A stretch of 18,274 nucleotides of DNA from an uncultured Collinsella sp. (GCA_900752425.1 CAADVE010000238.1:1-18274); one strand, 5' to 3'. Shown: positions 7,053 through 14,512, counted from the stretch's first letter. Program-made: numbers and translations. The notes: generated by a model not told the origin, from the letters alone.

Positions 7053-7787
7053 ATGTCCGAAGGCTGGAACATCTTGGTGGTTGATGACGAACCTCCCATT
7101 AGGGCTGAGCTACGCTATCTGTTGGAAAAGGATACGCGTGTGGGCCAGATTGCCGAGGCGGGCAATGTCACCGAAGCCGTGGAGTCGATTCTGTCGAACA
7201 AGCCCGACGTGCTGTTTTTAGACATTACCATGCCCGGTCGCTCGGGAATTGAGCTTGCTGAGACGCTGCAGAACCTAAAGACGCCGCCGGTGGTTGTGTT
7301 TGTGACGGCGTTTGCCGAGTATGCGGCTGATGCCTATAACCTCGATGCCGTCGATTATGTCGTCAAGCCGGTCGAGGACGCACGCCTGTCAAAGGCACTC
7401 GACAAGATCGAGGCAGCCTTGGGTGTCCGTCGTGTTATCCACGCTCCGCGCCAGCCTTTGCGTCTGACGGTGGACCGCGGGGGCAAAAAGGTGTTCATTC
7501 CCGCCGCAGACGTCTGCTACTTTGAGGCGCGCGCCGATTTTTGCAACGCCATCTGCGCCGAGGGAACGTACCTGATCAATGAGTCGATCTCTTCGCTCGA
7601 GCGTCGCTTGGTCTCCGAGGGCTTTATTCGCGTTCATCGCAGCTATCTGGTCAATTTGGAAGACGTGCACAATGTCGAGATCGGTTCCACGGGTCTTATG
7701 GAGCTCAGGCTCGATCGCGTAACCTCGACGGTGCCCGTGTCCCGCCGTCGCGCTGCCGAGGTTAAAGCACACTTGGGGCTTGCGTAG
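7053..7787 (+). CDS. LytTR-family response regulator (first)
   Basis: The 244-residue product has an N-terminal receiver domain with the acidic pair Asp11/Asp12 (VVDDEP), phospho-acceptor Asp57 (FLDITMPG), Thr85 and Lys105. A C-terminal LytTR DNA-binding domain (about 135-240) includes the typical EGFIRVHRSYLVNLEDV stretch. It should be phosphorylated by the kinase encoded 38 bases upstream and bind promoters, probably as a dimer on paired half-sites. The ribosome binding site is an AGAGGGGA run just upstream of the ATG. The protein is closely similar to the regulator at 12951 in both domains. Confidence 0.92.
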   Translation: MSEGWNILVVDDEPPIRAELRYLLEKDTRVGQIAEAGNVTEAVESILSNKPDVLFLDITMPGRSGIELAETLQNLKTPPVVVFVTAFAEYAADAYNLDAVDYVVKPVEDARLSKALDKIEAALGVRRVIHAPRQPLRLTVDRGGKKVFIPAADVCYFEARADFCNAICAEGTYLINESISSLERRLVSEGFIRVHRSYLVNLEDVHNVEIGSTGLMELRLDRVTSTVPVSRRRAAEVKAHLGLA

Positions 7788-7820
7788 ACGGTCTGCGTGC
7801 CGTCGTTTACCACCGCGGGT

Positions 7821-7847
7821 TTGGCATGGGCGCGCGGTGGGCATAAT
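7821..7847 (+). promoter_or_regulatory. Promoter of the phospholipase C-like gene
   Basis: TTGGCA (7821-7826) and CATAAT (7842-7847) each match the sigma-70 consensus at 5 of 6 positions, with a short 15-base spacer. The spacer contains one arm of an inverted repeat (CCACCGCG with CGCGGTGG) that could be an operator. Confidence 0.5.
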
Positions 7848-7879
7848 GGGTGGCATCGAATGAAATCGAAAGGATCATT

Positions 7880-8824
7880 ATGCCCGCGCTTATCACCCAT
7901 CATCTGTTTGGCGAGGAAAGCATCGACCGTCTTCCGCAGGGCGTCATCACGTCCGATGAAGAGCGCATTGCCTTTATCTTGGGCAACCAAGGCCCCGACC
8001 CGTTTTTCTTTCACATTCTGACACCGCGTGTTTCCGACTGCACGCTGCTGGCGCAGGTCATGCATCGGTCGCGCATGTCTCGCCAGTTCGCGTGCCTGCG
8101 CGACGGCGTGTCGCATCTGCTGCCGCGCGACGCCAGCTTGGGTCGTGCCTTTGCGCTGGGCCTGCTGTCTCATTACGTGCTCGACCGCAACGCCCATCCT
8201 TTTGTCTATGAGCAGCAGTTTGGCATCGTGGAGTCCGATTCAGAGCTTGAGAATTCGAGCAGTCAGGTCCATGCCGTGATCGAGAGCGACCTGGATGTGC
8301 TGATGCTGCAGCTTAAACGCGATGGCGCTACGGTCGACGATTACCCGCCGGCGGGCGAGATCGTCACCACCGATCGCATCAATCGCGTGGCCGGCGTGCT
8401 GATGAGCTATGTTGCCGGACGCGTGTACGGCATTGACATTCCGGCGGGGGAGTACGGTGCTGCCGTTGCCAATATGCAGCGACTTTACCGCGCGATTGAG
8501 CCGGCCGGCTCCGCAAAGACGCGCGCGATCTCGTTGGTTGAGGGCTTGGTGCACGACTACTCGCTGCTCGACGGCCTTGCCCATCGCGTGACGACGGAGC
8601 TGCCCGAGCGCACCGGTAACCTGGGCCATCTGACATGGAAGAATCCCTTTACCGACGAGGTCTCGAACGAGAGTTTCCCCGAGGTCTTTGATCGCGCGCT
8701 GGTCGATTACGAGTGCACGGTCGCACGTTTTATCGAGACCGGTGACATGGATGCCGTGACCGGCCACATCAACTACAGCGGTCGCGTGCTCGAAGCCGAT
8801 GAGGAGTTCGACCGCGAGGAATAG
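7880..8824 (+). CDS. Zinc-dependent phospholipase C-like protein
   Basis: The 314-residue product resembles the Zn-dependent phospholipase C/S1-P1 nuclease fold (PF00882 type). Probable metal ligands are His7 or His8 (ITHHLFG), Asp40 (NQGPDPFFF), His98, Asp102 and His106 (SHYVLDRNAHPF), and His131 with Glu135 (HAVIESD). Unlike clostridial alpha-toxin it has no signal peptide: the metal-binding motif starts at residue 5, so it is probably cytoplasmic. The frame is open from an ATG at 7850, but the ATG at 7880 has a GAAAGGA site and gives the family N-terminus. It has its own promoter. The substrate is unknown; a phosphoester or phospholipid is inferred from the fold alone. Confidence 0.75.
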   Translation: MPALITHHLFGEESIDRLPQGVITSDEERIAFILGNQGPDPFFFHILTPRVSDCTLLAQVMHRSRMSRQFACLRDGVSHLLPRDASLGRAFALGLLSHYVLDRNAHPFVYEQQFGIVESDSELENSSSQVHAVIESDLDVLMLQLKRDGATVDDYPPAGEIVTTDRINRVAGVLMSYVAGRVYGIDIPAGEYGAAVANMQRLYRAIEPAGSAKTRAISLVEGLVHDYSLLDGLAHRVTTELPERTGNLGHLTWKNPFTDEVSNESFPEVFDRALVDYECTVARFIETGDMDAVTGHINYSGRVLEADEEFDREE

Positions 8825-8878
8825 GGCCTGTGCGTGCCCCTTTGCCGAATCCTTACCGGTGCTTCTGGACAATTGGGG

Positions 8879-8884
8879 TACGAT
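8879..8884 (+). promoter_or_regulatory. Candidate -10 element of the MFS gene
   Basis: TACGAT in the context GGGGTACGATG resembles two other -10 elements in the window. I see no matching -35 at normal spacing. Confidence 0.35.
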
Positions 8885-8925
8885 GAACTAACTGCATATC
8901 GGGCGAATACGAAGGGTCCCTGTCC

Positions 8926-10185
8926 ATGAAATACACCAAGCTCGAGCGTAACTGGGTTATGTATGATGTGGGCAATTCGGCCCTTGTGCTGCTCAATACC
9001 TCGGTGGTGCCCATTTACTTTAACGCCATCAATACCGGCGCTTCCTCGGCCGACCTGGTGGTCGCCTGGGGCAATGCGCAGACGATCGCCTCGCTGGTCA
9101 TCGCCATGCTCATGCCCATTCTGGGCGCGCTTGCCGACTACGCTGGCAACAAGATCAAGTTCTTCTTGGGCTTCTTCCTCACGGGCCTGGTGCTTTGCCT
9201 GGCGCAGGCTATCCCAATGTCCGCCATGGCATTTTTGACCGTGTACGTGCTGTGCACCATCGGCCTTAACTCTTCTATGACGTTCTACGACGCCATGCTG
9301 CCCGACATTACCACCGACGAGCGCATGGACGCCGTGTCCAGCTCGGGCTATGCCTGGGGCTACATCGGTTCCACCGTGCCGTTCGTCATCTGCCTGGCGC
9401 TCATCATGGGTGGCCCCGCTCTTGGCGTCCCTACCATGCTGGCAACGCGTCTGTCGTTTATCATCACTGGTGCCTGGTGGCTCATCTTTACCCTGCCGCT
9501 CATTCGCACCTATAAGCAAAAGTACGGTCGCGAGCGCGGTCCCGAGGACACTATCGGCCACATCGTGGGCGGTGTGTTCTCCGAGGTCGGACACACCATG
9601 CGCGAGATCGCCCACAACAAGACCGTGCTGGTCTACATGATCGCGTTCTTCTTCTATATCGACGGTGTGCACACGGTCATTTCCATGGCAACCAGCTACG
9701 GATCGGCCTTGGGCATTGATTCGACCCAGTTGGTCCTGGCGCTGCTCGTTACGCAGTTCGTGGCCTTTCCGTCCGCCATCATCTACGGCAAGCTCGCCGG
9801 ACGCGTGGGCACGCTCAACATGATCCTGGTGGCCGTCGCCGCCTACATGGGCATTGTGCTGTTTGCCGCGTTCTTCCTAAAGACCGCCTTCGAATTCTGG
9901 GTGCTTGCCATTATGGTCGGCCTGTTCCAGGGCGGCGTGCAGGCGCTCAGCCGTAGCTACTTTGGCCGCATTATCCCTAAGGAAAAATCCAACGAGTACT
10001 ACGGCTTCTTTGACATCTTTGGTCGTTATGCAAGCGTCATGGGCACCTTCCTGGTGTCGGTCGTCACCTCGTTGACCGGCAACCCGTCACTGGGCGTCCT
10101 TTCCATTGGCGTGTTGCTGATCGTTGGCTTTATGCTGCTGGTCCGCCTGTCCCGCATGACTCGGGCGGCAGAGCATGCCGCATAG
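8926..10185 (+). CDS. MFS transporter, UMF1/Atg22-like
   Basis: The 419-residue membrane protein has about 12 hydrophobic helices and begins with NWVMYDVGNSAL (residues 9-20), a variant of the WxxYDxxNS signature of the UMF1/Atg22-type major facilitator group. The central cytoplasmic loop is charged (KQKYGRERGPEDTIGH), as is usual between helices 6 and 7. ALSRSYFGRIIPKEKSNEYYGFF near helix 11 is also typical of this group. Substrates of bacterial members are mostly unknown; the yeast relative exports amino acids from the vacuole. It lies 101 bases after the phospholipase-like gene with a possible own promoter, so co-transcription is uncertain. I found no terminator after it. Confidence 0.85.
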   Translation: MKYTKLERNWVMYDVGNSALVLLNTSVVPIYFNAINTGASSADLVVAWGNAQTIASLVIAMLMPILGALADYAGNKIKFFLGFFLTGLVLCLAQAIPMSAMAFLTVYVLCTIGLNSSMTFYDAMLPDITTDERMDAVSSSGYAWGYIGSTVPFVICLALIMGGPALGVPTMLATRLSFIITGAWWLIFTLPLIRTYKQKYGRERGPEDTIGHIVGGVFSEVGHTMREIAHNKTVLVYMIAFFFYIDGVHTVISMATSYGSALGIDSTQLVLALLVTQFVAFPSAIIYGKLAGRVGTLNMILVAVAAYMGIVLFAAFFLKTAFEFWVLAIMVGLFQGGVQALSRSYFGRIIPKEKSNEYYGFFDIFGRYASVMGTFLVSVVTSLTGNPSLGVLSIGVLLIVGFMLLVRLSRMTRAAEHAA

Positions 10186-10233
10186 GAGCGAGCAGCTATT
10201 GTGCCTGTCCACGGTACTCTTTTGGGGTTATCC

Positions 10234-10261
10234 GCAATAAACATTGCGACTTGCGAGCAAT
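10234..10261. promoter_or_regulatory. Three GCAAT/ATTGC half-sites upstream of the GT operon
   Basis: GCAAT (10234-10238), ATTGC (10243-10247) and GCAAT (10257-10261) form two inverted pairs. The last overlaps where the -35 of the promoter with -10 at 10278-10283 would lie. A short direct repeat, TTGCGAC/TTGCGAG, sits between them. The same half-sites make the palindrome in front of the first kinase. Confidence 0.45.
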
Positions 10262-10277
10262 GATTTGCCCAAGTGGG

Positions 10278-10283
10278 TATGAT
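10278..10283 (+). promoter_or_regulatory. -10 element of the GT/second kinase operon
   Basis: TATGAT, a 5 of 6 match, sits in the context GGGTATGATGG. TTGCGA at 10251-10256 is the best -35 word but is 21 bases away. Confidence 0.5.
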
Positions 10284-10299
10284 GGAATCAGCTAGGTCG

Positions 10300-10335
10300 C
10301 GGGGCGTCGCCTGTGTTTGGCGGCGTCCCGTTTTT
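10300..10335 (+). terminator. Leader terminator/attenuator of the GT operon
   Basis: A 12-bp stem with two G·U pairs (10300-10311 with 10319-10330) has a 7-base loop and is followed by TTTTT (10331-10335). It lies between the -10 element and the ribosome binding site of the glycosyltransferase, so the transcript would meet it about 10 bases after starting. It may end a short RNA or regulate read-through into the operon. Confidence 0.75.
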
Positions 10336-10356
10336 GTGTTGCAGGGAGGGTAAGGC

Positions 10357-11544
10357 ATGAACGCCACAGTCGTGATTCCAACGTATTGGGCGGGCGATGA
10401 CGCTTGCGCAAACGCCCCTGGCACCTATGACCATTCGACACGACTCAACGCCGACAATCCCGAACTCGACCGCTGCCTGGCCTCGCTTGAGCAGGTGCGC
10501 GACATCCCGCGCATCATCCTTTTGGTGGTCTGTCCCGTTTCTGCTACAGCCGATGTGTCGCTGCGCGTGCACGAGATTGTCGACGCGCATCCCACGCTCA
10601 AGGTCACCGTTGTCACCAACACCCAGGCCTCGCATATCGCAGACCGGGTTGCTCAGATCGCGCCCAAGGGTTCGGGCGAGTGCGTGAGCCTGCGAGGCTA
10701 CGGTGCCATCCGCAATATGGGGCTAGCCTGTGCCGCTGTGCTGGGGCATGACGCGGTTATCTTTTTGGATGACGATGAGACTGTCATCGACGCCGACTTT
10801 ATGAAGCGCGCGACCTATGCGTTGGGGCAGCAGACGCGTCAGGGCTTGCCGATCTTGGTCAAGAGCGGTTATTTCTACGATCGCGACGGCTCGCCGCTGG
10901 CTCCCACGGACAAGGCGGGCATCTGCCATCGTTGGTGGACCAAGCGCATCGAGTTCAACCGTTGGATGAAAAAGGCGCTCTCGGGCACCCGCATCTCGCG
11001 TTCCAACTACGTGTGCGGCGGCCTGATGGCCCTGCACGCCCGCGCCTTTACGCGTGTGGCCTTTGACCCGTTTATCACCCGCGGCGAGGACTTGGATTAC
11101 CTCTTTAACATGCGCATGTTTGGCTACGACGTGTGGTTCGATAACGAGTGGACCGTGCGCCATCTGCCCCCGGAGTCCGAAAAGCGCTCACCGCGCTTTA
11201 TGCAGGATGTATACCGTTGGTACTACGAACGGGCCAAGTTGACATTCGCCGCGCATCAAAAGGAGCTCATTCCCGTTACGGCGGCATCGCTCATGCCCTA
11301 CCCGGGCCCTTGGATTTCGCGCGAGCTCGACGACCGCGTGCGCAAGACCGCTATGGTCCGCAGCGTGTTTACCCGCGAGCATGAGGGCTACCTGCGCATT
11401 TGGCGCCATGGTATCGGCGAGGCAAAGGCCTATGCGCGCCAAAACGCTGCAAGCTACCTGCGTTTCCAGAGCTTTTGGCCCAAGATCATGGACGGGCTTT
11501 GGCGTGACGCACAACTGATCAGTATCCTGGAGGGGGCCGAATGA
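10357..11544 (+). CDS. GT-A (family 2-like) glycosyltransferase
   Basis: The 395-residue product shows a GT-A nucleotide-sugar fold. It has VVIPTYW at the N-terminus, a RGYGAIRNMGL segment (113-123), a metal-binding DDD at 138-140 (VIFLDDDETVID), CGGLMALHARAF (220-231), a probable catalytic Glu-Asp at 244-245 (RGEDLDYLF) and a metal or donor-site His269 (TVRHLPP). There is no membrane helix, so it is cytoplasmic or membrane-associated. The sugar and acceptor are unknown. A strong GGGAGGG site precedes the ATG. Its TGA overlaps the ATG of the kinase that follows by 4 bases, so the two are translationally coupled, which ties the enzyme to the sensory system. Confidence 0.8.
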   Translation: MNATVVIPTYWAGDDACANAPGTYDHSTRLNADNPELDRCLASLEQVRDIPRIILLVVCPVSATADVSLRVHEIVDAHPTLKVTVVTNTQASHIADRVAQIAPKGSGECVSLRGYGAIRNMGLACAAVLGHDAVIFLDDDETVIDADFMKRATYALGQQTRQGLPILVKSGYFYDRDGSPLAPTDKAGICHRWWTKRIEFNRWMKKALSGTRISRSNYVCGGLMALHARAFTRVAFDPFITRGEDLDYLFNMRMFGYDVWFDNEWTVRHLPPESEKRSPRFMQDVYRWYYERAKLTFAAHQKELIPVTAASLMPYPGPWISRELDDRVRKTAMVRSVFTREHEGYLRIWRHGIGEAKAYARQNAASYLRFQSFWPKIMDGLWRDAQLISILEGAE

Positions 11545-12884
11545 TCGACCGCCGCGCCCAGCGCGATAGTTCAATATCAATCTTTCGCATCATTGCCGTT
11601 GCCTGCGCCATTTGCGTGCTGGTGTACTTTATTTTTGCCTTGGTGACCGGTATCGAGCCGATCGCCACGGTGATTGCCTGTGCGCTGCTGTGCATCTTTC
11701 TGTGCATCTTTATCTTTTTGACGCTCAATCCCGATTCGGTGCGCTCCCAGTACACCGAGGAGACGCTCTCGGTGGCCTCGGCCATGCTCGAGGACATTAA
11801 GGGCGGTCTGACGCAGGAGTCGGCGCGTTTGGTGTGCCGGCGCATTTTGCCCGAGACGCGCGCCATGACGGTGGCCATCACCGACGAGGGCAACGTGCTT
11901 GCCTGCGCGGGAGAGTTTGAGGAAAAACTACTGCCAGATTCTCCCATCCACACGCTTGCCACACGCTACGTTATCGAACATGGCATCGTGCAGTCGTTCA
12001 ACCGTATGGTGGATGTCGTGGGCTCGGACGGCTCGCACAACCAAGTCCCCGCCGGCATTATCGCCCCCATCAAGGTGGGCGATCGTACCGTCGGCACGCT
12101 CAAGTTCTACTACAAGACCCCGCGCGCCGTCGACCGTACCCAGTACGCGCTTGCCTCGGGCTTTGCCGAGATCTTGTCCACGCAGCTCGCCATCCACGAG
12201 CTCGAGGTGCAAAAGGAACTCACGGCGCGCGCCGAGGTGCGTGCGCTGCAGGCGCAGATTAACCCGCACTTCCTGTTCAACACGCTGAACACCATTGCAT
12301 CGTTTACGCGCACCGACCCGCTGCGGGCCCGCGAACTGCTTCGTGAGTTCTCATCGTTCTATCGTGCCACACTCGACAACTCGGGATCGCTTATTCCGGT
12401 CTCGCGCGAGGTCGCACAGACCAAGCGCTACCTTACCTTTGAGAAGGCCCGCTTTGGCGAGGACCGCGTGCTTGCGACGTTCGATGTGTCCGAGGACGTG
12501 GAAGATACGCTGGTGCCGGCGTTCGTGATCCAGCCGATTGTCGAGAACGCCGTGCGTCATGGTATGGGCGATGACGACGCCCTGAGGATCGACGTGACCG
12601 TTCACCAAGACGGCGAGGATGCAATCTTGATTGCCGTGGCCGATAATGGCGTGGGCATGGATGAGGGTACCGCCGCCAGACTGTTTGACGAGCGCTCTGC
12701 CCGTCCCGACGCCAGCTCTCCCCAGGGTGGCGGCGCCGGTGTGGCCATGCACAATATTTCGGAGCGCATCCATCGCTTTTATGGGCCGCACTCCTATACG
12801 CGTGTCGAATCGGCGCCGGGCAAGGGCACCAAAGTGCTCCTTCATCTTGATTTGTCAGAGAGCATCTTTGACATTCAAGAGTAA
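11541..12884 (+). CDS. LytS-type sensor histidine kinase (second)
   Basis: The 447-residue product parallels the first kinase. It has two membrane helices (about 16-35 and 42-62) and a LytS-type GAF domain (about 75-200, with PAGIIAPIKVGDRTVGTLKFYY). A His_kinase domain follows with His243 (QINPHFLFNT), then an ATPase domain with Asn336 (IVENAVRHG), Asp368 (DNGVGM) and GGAGVAMHN (397-405). Here too the five-helix LytS sensor is missing. The start ATG overlaps the glycosyltransferase stop, with GGAGGGGG just upstream. The partner regulator begins 66 bases downstream. The signal is unknown; coupling to a glycosyltransferase hints at an envelope-related input. Confidence 0.9.
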   Translation: MIDRRAQRDSSISIFRIIAVACAICVLVYFIFALVTGIEPIATVIACALLCIFLCIFIFLTLNPDSVRSQYTEETLSVASAMLEDIKGGLTQESARLVCRRILPETRAMTVAITDEGNVLACAGEFEEKLLPDSPIHTLATRYVIEHGIVQSFNRMVDVVGSDGSHNQVPAGIIAPIKVGDRTVGTLKFYYKTPRAVDRTQYALASGFAEILSTQLAIHELEVQKELTARAEVRALQAQINPHFLFNTLNTIASFTRTDPLRARELLREFSSFYRATLDNSGSLIPVSREVAQTKRYLTFEKARFGEDRVLATFDVSEDVEDTLVPAFVIQPIVENAVRHGMGDDDALRIDVTVHQDGEDAILIAVADNGVGMDEGTAARLFDERSARPDASSPQGGGAGVAMHNISERIHRFYGPHSYTRVESAPGKGTKVLLHLDLSESIFDIQE

Positions 12885-12950
12885 AATAAAAGGCTACGGG
12901 CTCAACGTCATGCGACGGATGCCCGGCGTAGTTAGTTGACGAAAGGTTTT

Positions 12951-13673
12951 ATGCCTATGCTGCGTGCGATGATTGTGGATGATGAGGCGCCGGCTCGCTC
13001 GGAGCTTCGCTTCCTGCTCGAGCAAACGGGCAAGATCGGCACGATCACGGAGGCGTCGAGCGTCCGCTCCGCCATCGAGATGCTTATGGAAAGTCGCGTG
13101 GATGTCGTGTTTCTCGATATCTCGATGCCCGGTGCCTCGGGCCTGCAACTTGCCGAGGTGCTGCATAAGCTCAAAAATCCGCCGGCGATCGTGTTTGTGA
13201 CTGCGTATAGCGACCATGCGGTCGAGGCATTCGACGTGGATGCCGTCGATTATCTGATGAAGCCGGTCGAGGAAGCTCGCTTGGATCGCGCGATCGAGAA
13301 GGTCATGCAACGCGCCAAGCCGGTTACGGACAGCAAGGTGACCATCGAGCGTATCCCGGTGGAAAAGGGCGGCCGCAAGGTGCTCATTCCCGTGGACGAC
13401 ATTCGCTTTATCATGGCCAAGGACGATTACTCCTGCATCTATACCGTCGATGATCGCTTTTTGTCGACGACCTCGCTGGCGCAGTTTGAGGCCAAGCTCT
13501 GCGACTTTGGCTTCTTCCGTGTTCACCGCCGCTATATCGTCAACTTGGCGTGCGTCACGGATGTGGAGACGGTGCCCTCGGGCGCCATCCAGCTGGGCAT
13601 TACGGGCGTCGACGAACGCGTGCCGGTTTCGCGCCGCCGCGTCGTGCCGCTCAAGAAGGCCCTGAGTCTCTAG
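12951..13673 (+). CDS. LytTR-family response regulator (second)
   Basis: The 240-residue product has a receiver domain with Asp10/Asp11 (IVDDEAP), phospho-acceptor Asp56 (FLDISMPG), Thr84 and Lys104. A LytTR DNA-binding domain follows (about 130-238, including FGFFRVHRRYIVNLACV). It should be the partner of the kinase upstream. The frame is open from a TTG at 12936. The ATG at 12951 after GAAAGG is preferred; an ATG at 12957 is also possible. Its strong similarity to the regulator at 7053 points to duplication of the whole kinase/regulator module. Confidence 0.92.
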   Translation: MPMLRAMIVDDEAPARSELRFLLEQTGKIGTITEASSVRSAIEMLMESRVDVVFLDISMPGASGLQLAEVLHKLKNPPAIVFVTAYSDHAVEAFDVDAVDYLMKPVEEARLDRAIEKVMQRAKPVTDSKVTIERIPVEKGGRKVLIPVDDIRFIMAKDDYSCIYTVDDRFLSTTSLAQFEAKLCDFGFFRVHRRYIVNLACVTDVETVPSGAIQLGITGVDERVPVSRRRVVPLKKALSL

Positions 13674-13679
13674 CACACT

Positions 13680-13729
13680 GGCCCCGCAGCCCTGTAGACC
13701 CATCGTCTGCGGAGCCGTGGGGCCTTTTT
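13680..13729 (+). terminator. Terminator after second regulator
   Basis: A GGCCCC/GGGGCC stem (13680-13685 with 13719-13724), with an inner GCAG/CTGC pair, is followed by TTTTT. It closes the glycosyltransferase-kinase-regulator operon. Confidence 0.75.
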
Positions 13730-13768
13730 ATATGTATCTGCCGAATCGTTTTTTGCGGAAGGGATCCC

Positions 13769-14236
13769 ATGAACAGTGCAAGCGCCAAGCGCATCGACAT
13801 CATCTCGGACACCCACGGCTATCTTTCGCCTGCGCTCCTGGATGAGCTTGAAGGCGCAGACCTGATTATCCACGCCGGCGACCTCACGTCAGAGATAGAC
13901 TACGAGCACCTATGCATCATCGCCCCCGTGCGGGCCGTACTGGGCAACAACGATTACTACCGCGACTACGGCCCCGATGTAGACCGTCTTGCGCTCTTTA
14001 CCTACGAAGGCCTTAAATTCGCCGTAGCCCACTACCGCGAAGACCTTCCGGTGGGATCCGTAGACGTAGCCATCAACGGACACACCCACGTAACCAAAGA
14101 AGCCCAAGTGGGCCGTTGCTTAGTCCTCAACCCGGGCAGCGCCAGCTACCCCAGAGGCACCCGAGGCCCCACCATGGCCAGAATGCTAGTAAAAGACGGC
14201 AAGATCCTAAGCACCAAGTTTATTGACCTAGACTAA
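13769..14236 (+). CDS. YfcE/MJ0936-like metallophosphoesterase
   Basis: The 155-residue product has the calcineurin-like metal motifs in order: Asp14 and His16 (SDTHG), Asp38 (HAGDLT), Asn61 and Asp62 (GNNDYY), His88 (AHYRED) and His105/His107 (NGHTH). Small proteins of this family are phosphodiesterases or nucleotide phosphatases; the true substrate is usually unknown. The usual HGH in the fifth motif reads HYR, so one expected ligand is missing. The ATG at 13769 has a GGAAGGGA site. The frame is open far upstream into the regulator gene but without a start signal. The 3' half uses AGA, CTA, TTA, GTA and GGA codons that are rare in the neighbours. Confidence 0.85.
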   Translation: MNSASAKRIDIISDTHGYLSPALLDELEGADLIIHAGDLTSEIDYEHLCIIAPVRAVLGNNDYYRDYGPDVDRLALFTYEGLKFAVAHYREDLPVGSVDVAINGHTHVTKEAQVGRCLVLNPGSASYPRGTRGPTMARMLVKDGKILSTKFIDLD

Positions 14237-14243
14237 CCGCAAC

Positions 14244-14278
14244 AAAAACGGGGGATGCACAACGCATCTCCCGTTTTT
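14244..14278. terminator. Strong terminator after the phosphoesterase gene
   Basis: A 15-bp stem with one G·U pair (14244-14258 with 14264-14278) and a 5-base loop has an A-run on the left arm and a T-run on the right, so it could work in both directions. Confidence 0.9.
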
Positions 14279-14336
14279 CTTTGAGCCAAAGTAAGAAGTT
14301 CAACAAGATCCATCAGACCAACCCCGCCGAGGAGCA

Positions 14337-14369
14337 TGCGGGCTAGCCGCGCAGCGGCGCACGCCCGCA
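14337..14369. repeat. REP-like palindrome, copy 1
   Basis: GCCGC-GCA-GCGGC (14346-14358) is nested in a 7-bp outer stem (14337-14343 with 14363-14369). The same 13 bases occur at 18236-18248, again beyond a terminator. Confidence 0.55.
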
Positions 14370-14419
14370 AAACTGATTGAACAATGTGACGGCAGGGAGG
14401 GTCTCCGGGGCTGAGGGCG

Positions 14420-14512
14420 GGGGTTAAGTTTGTCGCGAGTTCCGCACGCAAAGGAAAGCACTTAATGTGCTTTCCGTCTTGCGCAGGACTGTAGAGCAGC
14501 AAACTTAACCCC
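14420..14512. repeat. Long imperfect hairpin element in the rpsL upstream gap
   Basis: A perfect 13-bp stem (GGGGTTAAGTTTG, 14420-14432, with 14500-14512) encloses further stems. These are about 5 bp with one bulge (14438-14443 with 14486-14490), 5 bp (14447-14451 with 14479-14483) and a perfect 9 bp (14453-14461 with 14467-14475) with a TTAAT loop. Flanking bases (about 14400-14419 and 14513-14527) can extend the pairing. There is no open frame of note. It may be a dispersed palindromic (MITE-like) element or a structured RNA; I recognise no RNA family. Confidence 0.6.

Noticed and set aside
14420..14512. tRNA or tRNA-like gene
   Set aside because: The fold is a single rod, not a cloverleaf, with no TpsiC-like sequence or anticodon arm in the expected place.
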